Positions 45,601-53,892 of a DNA stretch of 64,000 nucleotides are shown here, piece after piece. The stretch covers positions 209,383 through 273,382 of the forward strand of contig CAMLFH010000005.1 of the NCBI GenBank assembly GCA_946479285.1, written 5' to 3'. The notes below the pieces were generated by a model. The model saw nothing but the letters and a program-made list of their open reading frames with translations, had not been told where the DNA came from and did not search any database. This DNA is from an uncultured Flavobacteriales bacterium. Lineage in GTDB: Bacteria; Bacteroidota; Bacteroidia; Flavobacteriales; Crocinitomicaceae. How positions within the stretch are numbered: position 1 is the first letter of the stretch; each line of letters opens with the position of its first letter. Position numbers and translations under genes: made by a program.

Positions 45601-46413
45601 ATGAATGTTGATTTTTCATACCAATCGGCTCGCATGGAGTTGCTTTTCAGGACCCTGAAATGGATGCTTGATTCACAACAGATTGGAATTACGATCGACG
45701 AATTGGCAAAACAGGTCGAACTGGGAGAATGGGAAACGCAGCACCTGTTCCAGGAGTATCTCGGAAAAGACCCCATTCGTTTTGTGCAGGATGGGTTCTC
45801 GCCTTCTTTGGCACAAGTTCACAAAGAGCAGGCACAGCTGTCCATTTTTGATTCTTTTGACGAGCACGAAGATTTGTCTGTCCGGATAGATTTGGATATT
45901 CAGATCGTGGAGGAGTCTCCGGCAGAAGTTTACTATTCCATCTTTCCCTATTTTCTGGGTAATGTCTTTATTGCAAGTCATGAATCAGGGATTTGCCAGC
46001 TCACTTTTGAAGATACGGAAGTGGGTTCGATCCGTTTAAGAAGATCTTTCCCGAAAAGTACCATCCGGGAAGAGCGAACGGAATTACAGGAACTTGCTTA
46101 TGAGGCCTTGATGAGTTATTTTTCTCAGGCAGCGGATATTCCTGTGATTCCTGTTGCAGTGAAAGCAACACCATTTCAGGTTCAGGTTTGGAATCAGTTG
46201 CAGGAATTGCCAAAATCAGAATTGGCAACTTACGGAGAATTGGCGCAGAAATTGGGTGATCCGAATGCTTCTAGAGCAGTTGGAACAGCTGTGGGTGCAA
46301 ACCCGATTGCACTGCTGATTCCTTGCCACCGGGTGATCAATAATACCGGGAAAATTGGAAACTTTCGATGGGGAAGCTGGCGTAAACGATTGTTGTTGGC
46401 AATAGAAAAATAG
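45601..46413 (+). CDS. Ada-like methylated-DNA-protein cysteine methyltransferase
   Basis: It removes methyl or larger alkyl groups from O6-guanine onto its own cysteine. From ATG 45601 it has 270 residues: an AraC-type helix-turn-helix region (about 25-65, ITIDELAKQVELGEWETQHLFQEYLGKDPIRFV), a linker, and the methyltransferase domain (about 110-270) with the active-site PCHRV, Cys242, and RAVGTAVGANP. It is like the C-terminal two thirds of E. coli Ada, lacking the N-terminal zinc domain that senses methyl-phosphotriesters. Whether it still activates transcription is unknown. A tiny coupled gene follows immediately. Confidence 0.85.
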   Translation: MNVDFSYQSARMELLFRTLKWMLDSQQIGITIDELAKQVELGEWETQHLFQEYLGKDPIRFVQDGFSPSLAQVHKEQAQLSIFDSFDEHEDLSVRIDLDIQIVEESPAEVYYSIFPYFLGNVFIASHESGICQLTFEDTEVGSIRLRRSFPKSTIREERTELQELAYEALMSYFSQAADIPVIPVAVKATPFQVQVWNQLQELPKSELATYGELAQKLGDPNASRAVGTAVGANPIALLIPCHRVINNTGKIGNFRWGSWRKRLLLAIEK

Positions 46414-46414
46414 A

Positions 46415-46519
46415 ATGATGAATTTAGACGAATTGATCCAAACTCCATGCATTGGAGAATCGGAACGGAAGACGTTTTCCAATTTTTCAGATGCGAAAAA
46501 ATGGATCGATCAGCTTTGA
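46415..46519 (+). CDS. Possible 34-residue protein coupled to the Ada-like gene
   Basis: A short frame starting two bases after the upstream TAG with two consecutive ATGs: MMNLDELIQTPCIGESERK, then TFSNFSDAKKWIDQL. The residue composition (amphipathic, FSDAKKWIDQL helix) looks protein-like and the position suggests translational coupling. I do not recognise the family. It is shorter than what gene finders normally keep. Confidence 0.35.
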   Translation: MMNLDELIQTPCIGESERKTFSNFSDAKKWIDQL

Positions 46520-46569
46520 ACGTGTAACAAAAGAAGATAAGAATCGTTTTTCTTTTTAAAACCAGACTT

Positions 46570-47328
46570 ATGAAGTTAAACCTACTTTTCTCCCTGTTAT
46601 TTTGTTCCGTTTTACCCGGATTTGCACAAAACAACCCGCAAAAAGATTCCATTAGTGCTTCGTTTGCCTATAATCAGGCTGAAATCCTGGATCCGGAAAG
46701 TTTGCTGAAATACCTGGATAAAATCGACCCTTCATCGCTGACAGTCATAAAAGTAATCGGTTACACGGATTCTACCGGAACTTTGGAAAGGAATAAAGAG
46801 CTGGCTGCCGATAGAATTCGATCTGTAGAATCGGTGTTGAAAAGTTCGGGTTTAAGCAGGGTAAAAGTGGAAACCGTAAATGCGAACGAACTTGCGGGTT
46901 CCAGGATCGTTCCGGATGAGTTGAACCGAAGAGTGGATATTTTAATTTACTCTGAAAATACCGGTTCCTCCAAGTCAAAGCTGGTTTTCGAACTGAATAA
47001 AGTAGTCAATCTGAATATCAATTTTGTTGGTGGACAAGATGTATTTCGGGAAGAATCTTATCAAAGGCTGGACCAATTGCTTGAAATACTTACCGGGGAT
47101 TCTACCTTAAATGTGAAGCTTCACGGACACGTATGTTGCGCTGCGGATTATGAATTATCCGTTAAGCGCGCAAATGCGGTAGTTAATTTTCTGAAAAGGA
47201 ATGGAATCTCTGCAAGTCGGATTACAGCGGAAGGATTTAGCAATACCAGGCTGCTTGTTCCGGATAATTCGCAAACGAATATGTCTATTAACAGAAGGGT
47301 TGAAGCGATTTTCTATCGGAAAGAATAG
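46570..47328 (+). CDS. Secreted protein with two tandem OmpA-like domains
   Basis: A 252-residue exported protein (signal peptide MKLNLLFSLLFCSVLPGFAQ). Domain one (about 25-130) has VIKVIGYTDSTGTLERNKELAADRIRSVESVLKSSGL and NRRVDILIY; domain two (135-250) has NVKLHGHVCCAADYELSVKRANAVVNFLKRNGISASRITAEGF and NRRVEAIFY. Both follow the OmpA C-terminal pattern (GYTDxxGxxxxNxxLxxxRA...NRRV) that binds peptidoglycan. No beta barrel, lipobox or membrane anchor is present, which is unusual. Domain two has CC where the Asp/Ser-Gly of the motif usually stands, so its ligand binding may differ. Confidence 0.78.
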   Translation: MKLNLLFSLLFCSVLPGFAQNNPQKDSISASFAYNQAEILDPESLLKYLDKIDPSSLTVIKVIGYTDSTGTLERNKELAADRIRSVESVLKSSGLSRVKVETVNANELAGSRIVPDELNRRVDILIYSENTGSSKSKLVFELNKVVNLNINFVGGQDVFREESYQRLDQLLEILTGDSTLNVKLHGHVCCAADYELSVKRANAVVNFLKRNGISASRITAEGFSNTRLLVPDNSQTNMSINRRVEAIFYRKE

Positions 47329-47384
47329 TTCCTTTTGCATCGGAAAATCATGCTAATTGAAATTCCTGCATTATCTTCGCAGCG

Positions 47385-48110
47385 ATGACTTTCAAGAAAC
47401 GACTTCCAGGCCTTGTAAAAGGCGCTTTTTTCGGGTTGAGACTACATGTTTTGTTTCACCCGTTCGCACATCTTTATATTTGGATCGGGAACATTTCCCG
47501 TCTTTCCAAATGGATTCGTCAACAGGATAATTTATTGATTAACGACTGCTACACGTCCAAATTTGAATACACGAAACGTTTCGAGTTGTACGAAGTAGTG
47601 ATCAAAGATCAGCAATTGGATGAGGCAATTGATTACCTGGAATTCGGAGTGTCGAAAGGAACTTCGATGCAATGGTGGGTAAACCGTAACAAACACCCGG
47701 AGACCGTTTTTTATGGATTTGATACTTTCACCGGTTTGCCGGAAGATTGGGGGCCGTTCAAAAAAGGAGACATGTCGGCCAATAACGCCATCCCGGACTT
47801 TAACGACACGCGCTGTCAATTCTACCAGGGATTATTCCAGCAAACATTGGGTAAATTCTTAGCCGAAGGAAAACTAAGCAGTCGTAAAAAAGTAATCCAC
47901 CTGGACGCAGATTTATATACTTCCACCTGGTTCGTGCTGGCTACTCTTTACCCGTACTTAAATAAAGGTGATATTTTATTCTTCGATGAGTTCAACTGCC
48001 CCACCCACGAATATTTGGCATTCGATGAGTTCTGTCGTTCATTCTACGTGGAGTACAAGACTCTCGGAGCAGTGAATAACTTCTACCAGGTAGCGGTAAT
48101 GATCAAATAA
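47385..48110 (+). CDS. Class I SAM-dependent methyltransferase (TylF-like)
   Basis: A 241-residue protein with the TylF/macrocin O-methyltransferase-like pattern: IDYLEFGVSKGTSMQWW (82-98, SAM-binding loop), YGFDTFTGLPEDW (110-122), KKVIHLDADLYTSTWFVLATLYPYL and GDILFFDEFN. The Asp-rich HLDADL and DEFN may bind metal. The N-terminal 60 residues are basic and partly hydrophobic (FFGLRLHVLFHPFAHLYIWIG), suggesting membrane association. The substrate is unknown; relatives occur in glycan or antibiotic pathways. A TATCTTCG box (47372-47379) just upstream may be its -7 element. A long gene-free region follows. Confidence 0.72.
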   Translation: MTFKKRLPGLVKGAFFGLRLHVLFHPFAHLYIWIGNISRLSKWIRQQDNLLINDCYTSKFEYTKRFELYEVVIKDQQLDEAIDYLEFGVSKGTSMQWWVNRNKHPETVFYGFDTFTGLPEDWGPFKKGDMSANNAIPDFNDTRCQFYQGLFQQTLGKFLAEGKLSSRKKVIHLDADLYTSTWFVLATLYPYLNKGDILFFDEFNCPTHEYLAFDEFCRSFYVEYKTLGAVNNFYQVAVMIK

Positions 48111-48797
48111 GAGTATAAGTCATAAATGAGGGGTTGCAAAATATCCAAGCGGATTAAACTTATGGAGTTGATTAGTTCGAGTTAGTTCTTCTTAAGTTAT
48201 CAAAGCAACAACTGCCATCATGCTCAAGTGGGTAGTTAGAAATAAACAAATTATTGATTTCGGTTGCTAATTGTTCGAAGGATTCTGAATCATTGAAAGC
48301 AATCTAGCTCAAATGGTAGGCGCGAACAAATACTGATTAAATTAAATGGTCTTATCGTCCATGGTATTAAGTTCATTAATCACAAAAACTTCCTATTTAT
48401 TGATGATTTTTTAATCTGGTTTAATCAGCACGTAAAAAGGTTACGAACTGTGATATTACCTTTGTAGAAATTAATTATGTAACTAAAGAATTGTGCCTGA
48501 AAATCTACTTTGCAATAATGTAACGAGAGGATAAAAGAACCATTATACTGTTTGTAAAAAGAATACCCACTAAATGTCATACCTCTTAGTATGACTTTAT
48601 TCACTGAATTAAAAATTCAGCAAAATATAATTTAAGATAAGGGAGAATGAGATACCTGTACTATCTCGTTGTTCTGCATTTCGATGGATTACAGGCTATC
48701 GGAAAGCGAAACTTTACATTGGTAGGGAGTGCCGAAAAATGCCGATGTGAAAGCTTATGAAATGTAGAGTAGGCAACATAACTAATATAATCTATTC
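48111..48797. other. 687-bp gene-free, hairpin-rich leader of the T9SS cargo operon
   Basis: No plausible protein gene. TACCTTTG (48457-48464) is a good -7 box, which would give a leader of about 325 bases. Downstream of it are consecutive short hairpins: GTCATAC/GTATGAC (48576-48595), CTGAATT/AATTCAG (48604-48620), GAGATA/TATCTC (48649-48667), and ACATTGG/CCGATGT (48716-48748, one wobble). These could form a structured untranslated leader or a separate small RNA. The region is AT-rich. Confidence 0.45.
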
Positions 48798-49637
48798 ATG
48801 AAAAAAAATCTAATTTTCATTCTTTTGGGGTGTAGTAGCTTTTTAGCAAAAGCACAAGTTGAGACACCACCTACTCCAAGGGCAGATTCCCCCTTAATCG
48901 TGTTGGCAAAAAATACAAGTAATGCCAACGTTGTTGATTTTAATTCAGTTACATGGAGTAATTATCCGAACACTACTGAATTTGACTTTAGTCGAATGAC
49001 TCCACTAGCAAAACTTCAAGCCGGAATTTCATTATCTTGGAATACACTTGAAGAAATTCCAGTATCTATTATTGATATTGACGGTGAAACAGTCACCCTT
49101 GAAGGGAAAACAACTCCAATTTCGGTAAAAGACCAAAAAATTGTTTTAGGACATAATACCTATCAGACAAAAAGGATTGAGTTTAAAGAAGAGTATCAGT
49201 TAATCTATAATGGAACTGCTATTGCTTCTTATACAAACACCTATTATTCTTACTTTGATAGAGATGTTTTGATATTTGAAGTATTTACAAAACAGCAGAC
49301 TTTTGAAGATGATTTAGGATTGGGTCAATTCTATAATGGGATTTCGTATAATATTGAAGATGATCATCAAAACAATACTATTCATTTGATTCTGAATCCT
49401 AACCCATCCAGTAATCAAACTCAAATTCAGGCAAACTTTGATTTATGGAATGATGGATACACCGTTGTAAGTATTTCCAATCAATTATCCACATTTAATC
49501 GAGTAGTTTATTCAGGAAATTTGTTACACGGCGCAAATAGTGTTACCGTGCCGATCAAAGATTTTCCTGCAGGAAATTACATTGTAAGTGTCCTCTTTCA
49601 GGGTCAATTCTTTTCAACAAACCTAATCATTCAATAA
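48798..49637 (+). CDS. Secreted T9SS cargo protein of unknown function
   Basis: A 279-residue protein with signal peptide MKKNLIFILLGCSSFLAKAQ and a C-terminal T9SS type A-like domain: HLILNPNPSSNQTQIQANFDLWNDGYTVVSISNQL ... DFPAGNYIVSVLFQGQFFSTNLIIQ. The middle part (about 25-190) is beta-rich with Thr/Asn and has EEIPVSIIDIDGETVTLEG; I do not recognise it. It is the first of three consecutive cargo genes: the next starts two bases after its stop. AT-richer codon use than the respiratory genes suggests a variable, perhaps acquired, cargo set. Confidence 0.72.
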   Translation: MKKNLIFILLGCSSFLAKAQVETPPTPRADSPLIVLAKNTSNANVVDFNSVTWSNYPNTTEFDFSRMTPLAKLQAGISLSWNTLEEIPVSIIDIDGETVTLEGKTTPISVKDQKIVLGHNTYQTKRIEFKEEYQLIYNGTAIASYTNTYYSYFDRDVLIFEVFTKQQTFEDDLGLGQFYNGISYNIEDDHQNNTIHLILNPNPSSNQTQIQANFDLWNDGYTVVSISNQLSTFNRVVYSGNLLHGANSVTVPIKDFPAGNYIVSVLFQGQFFSTNLIIQ

Positions 49638-49639
49638 AT

Positions 49640-51664
49640 ATGAAAAATTTATATCTAATAATGCTTTTACTTCTCACAGTTTCAGAATTGAAAGCACAAT
49701 GTCCCAATGGAAATGCTGAAAATAATAATTTTGGCAATTGGGTTACTTACACTTCTATCGCCGAGAATCCACAAAATTTGAATGGATTCAGCCCTGCCTT
49801 TGATGCTAATCGTTTCGGGATTCAAAGTAGCACGTCTACCTATCCAATTACGCCTCCAATAATGGTTACTGGTGGAGTTGACCAGTATACCGGGATCCAA
49901 ATTCCGAGTCAAGGAACGTATTGTTTTAATTTGAACGCAAATAGAACTGGAGGAAACGCTGCAATGATGAGATATTCCTTTACTGTAACATCCCAGAATA
50001 AAAATTTCAAGCTTCGCTATGCAATCGTTCTTCAGGATGGTTCACATGGTATTGGAGACAATCCAGCCGGTTCTTTTTATATGTGCAGAGGCAATACACA
50101 TATGCCGGTATTCAATAGTTCTCTTTTATATCATACAACGAAGAAATCTTTTAAAGTCGATTTAACAGATCCCTTTTATAAACGTTCACCTGTTCAGGCA
50201 GATGTTATTTACAAAGACTGGGAATGTATTGAATACGATTTGTCTGCTTACGTTGGTCAAACAGTATCTTTCATTGCAATTGCCAAAGATTGTACGCAAG
50301 GAGGGCACTTCGGATACATGTATATTGACGGTTTATGCGATGCCTGGCCTGCTATTGCCCAAGGAACATTGAACGGTTCGTCATTTTGTTTGGAACAATC
50401 AATTACTTTAAATGCGTCTGCATCAGAAGGTGAAGACAGTTATTTTGTGGAAGTTGCTGAAGTTGATGCCAATGGAAATTATCTTCCCAGCGGAAGCGGT
50501 GCTATGGTTGTTAGTAGTTGGTTTCCGGCAGAGCAAGCCCCTTCAAACTTCAATGTGACCAACTTTTTAAATTCGAAAGGCGCTAAATTAAAATGTGGAA
50601 AAAAATACAAAGTCAAGATTGCGGTTACAAATCATTGCGCGCCTTGGAATGAGAAAAGTATGTGGTTTGATATTGTTTGTCCGCCAGTAAATGCCGGACC
50701 CGATATTACTCAATGTTGTTCCGGAGAAGTTATTCCGACAGATGGATACCAAATAGGATCTAATCCACTTGCAGGACATACTTACAGCTGGACCTCTGTT
50801 CCTGCGGGTTTCAATAGTACATCTGCACAACCCACAGTAAATCCCTCTAATACAACTGCATATTTGGTTTCAATGACACAGCCAAATGGATGTGTTGGAA
50901 GAGATACAGTTGTTGTAAGATTCTTACCGCCAAGTTATACTTTGTCTTTAACATCAAAGTATAACCTTTGTGACTACCAACCACTTGTAACGGCTCATTT
51001 ATTGTATAATGGTTGTCCTGCTTTAGATCAACAGTTTTTGAATCAGTTTGGTTATCCGGATGACTCATTTATTCAATGGTATTTTAAAATTCCTGGTGGG
51101 ACGAATCAATTGATTGGATTTGGTGGGAGCATTAAAGCACCAAATTTAGATGGGACTTTAACGGCTACAATTTCCAGTCAATGTGCCACCACCCCTGTTT
51201 CTGCTTCTATTGCGACACATTACAGACCAGGTGGTCATGAGTTTATTCAGCCGAACTCTTTTACTCCTAGTATAAGCCAGAATACTAAATTCAGAATCTT
51301 AGAATTTGGTCCAAGTGCCCCTCCAAATATTGGCGATGAGCCAGCTTATGGGATTGAAGATTTTATTTTAAGAATTTATAATCGTTGGGGAGAAAACTTT
51401 AAAACAATTACTAAAGCTGATGTAGGAAGACAACCTCATGAAAATGTTCGCCAAGGAGATATTTCTTGGGATGGAACAGATAATAATGGATTGGTTCAGT
51501 TTGGAACATATGTCTATACTTTAGAAGTCAAATATTGTGGTAACAGTAATTTCCAACGTGTGCAACTTACTAATTCAGAAAGCAATCCGTGTGTCAGAAA
51601 AATATTTGGCTTTTGTGTCGAGAGAATTAGTGGATGGGCTTCATGGGTAAATGTACTATATTAG
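49640..51664 (+). CDS. Secreted T9SS type B cargo protein
   Basis: A 674-residue exported protein (signal peptide MKNLYLIMLLLLTVSELKAQ). The N-terminal half resembles a carbohydrate-binding or jelly-roll module (YCFNLNANRTGGNAAMMRYSFTV, ECIEYDLSAYVGQTVSFIAIAKDCTQGGHFGYMYIDGLC). A PKD/Ig-like part follows (NAGPDITQCCSGEVI, AGHTYSWTSVPAGFNSTSAQPTVNPSNTTAYLVS). The C-terminus is a gliding-motility-type (type B) sorting domain (ILRIYNRWGENF, DISWDGTDNNGLVQFGTYVYTLEVKY). After that domain the protein continues for about 40 residues (SNPCVRKIFGFCVERISGW), which is unusual because the sorting signal normally ends the protein. The next frame begins 34 bases on. Confidence 0.75.
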   Translation: MKNLYLIMLLLLTVSELKAQCPNGNAENNNFGNWVTYTSIAENPQNLNGFSPAFDANRFGIQSSTSTYPITPPIMVTGGVDQYTGIQIPSQGTYCFNLNANRTGGNAAMMRYSFTVTSQNKNFKLRYAIVLQDGSHGIGDNPAGSFYMCRGNTHMPVFNSSLLYHTTKKSFKVDLTDPFYKRSPVQADVIYKDWECIEYDLSAYVGQTVSFIAIAKDCTQGGHFGYMYIDGLCDAWPAIAQGTLNGSSFCLEQSITLNASASEGEDSYFVEVAEVDANGNYLPSGSGAMVVSSWFPAEQAPSNFNVTNFLNSKGAKLKCGKKYKVKIAVTNHCAPWNEKSMWFDIVCPPVNAGPDITQCCSGEVIPTDGYQIGSNPLAGHTYSWTSVPAGFNSTSAQPTVNPSNTTAYLVSMTQPNGCVGRDTVVVRFLPPSYTLSLTSKYNLCDYQPLVTAHLLYNGCPALDQQFLNQFGYPDDSFIQWYFKIPGGTNQLIGFGGSIKAPNLDGTLTATISSQCATTPVSASIATHYRPGGHEFIQPNSFTPSISQNTKFRILEFGPSAPPNIGDEPAYGIEDFILRIYNRWGENFKTITKADVGRQPHENVRQGDISWDGTDNNGLVQFGTYVYTLEVKYCGNSNFQRVQLTNSESNPCVRKIFGFCVERISGWASWVNVLY

Positions 51665-51698
51665 CAGGTTATCCGTTATTAAAGAGAAAGAAATCACT

Positions 51699-53675
51699 AT
51701 GAGAATTTTTTTAACAGCATTTGTTTTGATTGTTAGCAGTTCTTATTTGTTTTGTCAAAAAGAAGCAGCGAATTGGGTTTTAAATCCCAATTCGCTGCTG
51801 AATTTCAATAATATACCATCTACTTATAATTACACGCCTGCTTTGCATTTTACAACAGTAGAATCTTCCTCGAGTATTTCCGATGCAAATGGGAATTTAC
51901 TTTTCTATTCGGAAGGTGATACTGTTAGAGGAGCAGACGGAAGCGTGTTGCCCAATGGAGATGATGTTTCGTTTGTTTCGGCATCCAGTATAAAAAGTAC
52001 CACGCAAGGATCACTTTTTATAAAGAAACCCAATTCGACCAATTTATATTATTTGTTTTCTCTTGGATTTTACAATGATTATCAGTTTGACAGGACTCTC
52101 TTCAGTTATTCAATTATCGATAAAAATTTAAATGGAGGCATTGGAGAAGTGGTATCCAGATACAATCAACTTTGTCAGGATACACTTGCAGAAAAAATGA
52201 CTGCTACCCAACATTGTAATGGGCGGGATTTTTGGATTGTGGTTGTAAAATGTATTGCAACCAAATTGCAAGATGGTATTCCGACTGAGTATTTGACAGA
52301 ATTTCAGAGTTATTTATTGACGGAGAATGGTGTTCAAAGTTCTCCTGTAAAATCGGTATTAAAAACACGTTGTGTTAGATTTGGACAAATGAAGTTCAAC
52401 AATAAAGGAGATGAACTCGCCTTTGCACATGCAGGTTATCTAACATTGCTTGCTTTCGACAAATCTTCAGGAACCGTTTCATTAAAAGCGGAACGGGCAA
52501 TACCATTAAAAAGCGGTTATGGAATAGAATATTCTCCTAATGATTCCATTATTTATATCAATCAATCACAATATCACATTGCTTCCAATACTTTAACACA
52601 ATTAAATGATCCTGATTACACAGCACAACTTCAAAGAGGACTGGATGATAAAATTTATTCCATAAGACTAACTGATCAGGGAGGAGGTTTTTATACCACA
52701 CTCCCCCCTTATGCCTGGTCTCAATATAATTGGGCTGAGGCTTATATGCTTGGAGTTCCGGATAACACCAACGATTTAGTTGCCATTCAAAGTCCGAATT
52801 CAATGGGTTCATCTTGCTTATATACTCCCAATTATTTGGTAGCGAATGTTCAAACACCTTCATTGAGCATTGCCTTACCCAACTTCCCCTCATTTTATTT
52901 CAATCACCCTGTAAGCGAGTTCAATTATACCGGAACCTGTGTTGGAGAATCGTTTCAATTTTCACTTGCAAATAGCAGTTTAGTTCCTGACTCAGTCCAT
53001 TGGATTTTTCACGACACGGGATATGAAGTCACTTCAGTTAACTCATCTTATACATTTCCGAGTTCAGGAGACTGGCAAGTTACCTGCACCGTTTACATAA
53101 ATGGTATTGCAACAAGTAGCACACAGTGCGTCAATGTGTGTGGTGTAAACAGCATCACATTGCCCGAAAAAGTAAATGTATGTGATTCACCAGTTCCATT
53201 TGAAGTGAATGCTTTAAACACTTGTACATCTGACTATTTATGGAGTACAGGAGACACAATTGCTGCCATTACTATTGAAGACGAAGGAATATATACTTTG
53301 CAAACAACAAGTGTGTGTGGTGTCAACAACTATTCAATTGAAGTCTTTAAAGGAGATGATTGCACTGTTCTCACGGAGATTCCTAACATAATTACAATCA
53401 ACAATGACCAAACAAACGATTTGTTTAGCATAAAGGTGAAAAATGCCAAGTCTTTCACCTATTCTATAATCAATCGTTGGGGAAACCTCATGTATAGAGG
53501 TGAAATTACTGTTCAACAATCATCGATCTTTAATTGGAGCACTTTCAATTTGTGGGATGGAAAGACAGGTAATGGAGATGAAATAACGAACGGTACTTAC
53601 TTTTATGTAATTGAATTCGTCTTGTTCAACGATTCCAAATTCACAAAAAATGGTTTTGTTGAAGTTATCAAATAG
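51699..53675 (+). CDS. Secreted T9SS type B cargo protein with beta-propeller-like region
   Basis: A 658-residue exported protein (signal peptide MRIFLTAFVLIVSSSYLFCQ from ATG 51699). The first 400 residues have the pattern of beta-propeller-like secreted proteins (SSSISDANGNLLFYSEGDTV, FGQMKFNNKGDELAFAHAG, GIEYSPNDSIIYINQSQ, DDKIYSIRLTDQGGG). PKD- or Ig-like segments follow (SFQFSLANSSLVPDSVHWIFHDTG; CTSDYLWSTGDTIAAITIEDEGIYTLQTTSVCG). The type B sorting domain has YSIINRWGNLMYRG and LWDGKTGNGDEITNGTYFYVIEF. The ATG at 51651 would overlap the previous gene and lacks a signal peptide. The last gene of the cargo operon. Confidence 0.75.
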   Translation: MRIFLTAFVLIVSSSYLFCQKEAANWVLNPNSLLNFNNIPSTYNYTPALHFTTVESSSSISDANGNLLFYSEGDTVRGADGSVLPNGDDVSFVSASSIKSTTQGSLFIKKPNSTNLYYLFSLGFYNDYQFDRTLFSYSIIDKNLNGGIGEVVSRYNQLCQDTLAEKMTATQHCNGRDFWIVVVKCIATKLQDGIPTEYLTEFQSYLLTENGVQSSPVKSVLKTRCVRFGQMKFNNKGDELAFAHAGYLTLLAFDKSSGTVSLKAERAIPLKSGYGIEYSPNDSIIYINQSQYHIASNTLTQLNDPDYTAQLQRGLDDKIYSIRLTDQGGGFYTTLPPYAWSQYNWAEAYMLGVPDNTNDLVAIQSPNSMGSSCLYTPNYLVANVQTPSLSIALPNFPSFYFNHPVSEFNYTGTCVGESFQFSLANSSLVPDSVHWIFHDTGYEVTSVNSSYTFPSSGDWQVTCTVYINGIATSSTQCVNVCGVNSITLPEKVNVCDSPVPFEVNALNTCTSDYLWSTGDTIAAITIEDEGIYTLQTTSVCGVNNYSIEVFKGDDCTVLTEIPNIITINNDQTNDLFSIKVKNAKSFTYSIINRWGNLMYRGEITVQQSSIFNWSTFNLWDGKTGNGDEITNGTYFYVIEFVLFNDSKFTKNGFVEVIK

Positions 53676-53764
53676 ATATATTCATATTTTAACTGTTCGT
53701 ATGGTTTCTGTGGAATATTACGTTGAATATGCTTTATTACTATCAACAGAAATTACAAAAACGC

Positions 53765-53783
53765 TTGAAGTTAAAAACTTCTT
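53765..53783. terminator. Weak hairpin after the T9SS cargo operon
   Basis: GAAGTT (53767-53772), AAA, AACTTC (53776-53781). No T-run on either side, so its role as terminator is doubtful. The region between the cargo genes and murF-alr has no better candidate. Confidence 0.3.
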
Positions 53784-53892
53784 GAAAGTAAAATTTTGAA
53801 TCATTTTTGCTCGAGTTTAGTTCGCTCTCCTCAAAAGAAAGCATGGCATAATTTTCTGCGGACCTCAGCGGGAAATACAACCAGGATTTACC

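Noticed and set aside
48301..48375. tRNA-like D-arm sequence TAGCTCAAATGGTAGGCGCG
   Set aside because: No anticodon arm, T-arm (GTTCRA) or matching acceptor ends follow in the next 75 bases; probably chance or a remnant.
51651..51698. ATG overlapping the previous gene as start of the third T9SS cargo
   Set aside because: It would put 16 polar residues before an excellent signal peptide.
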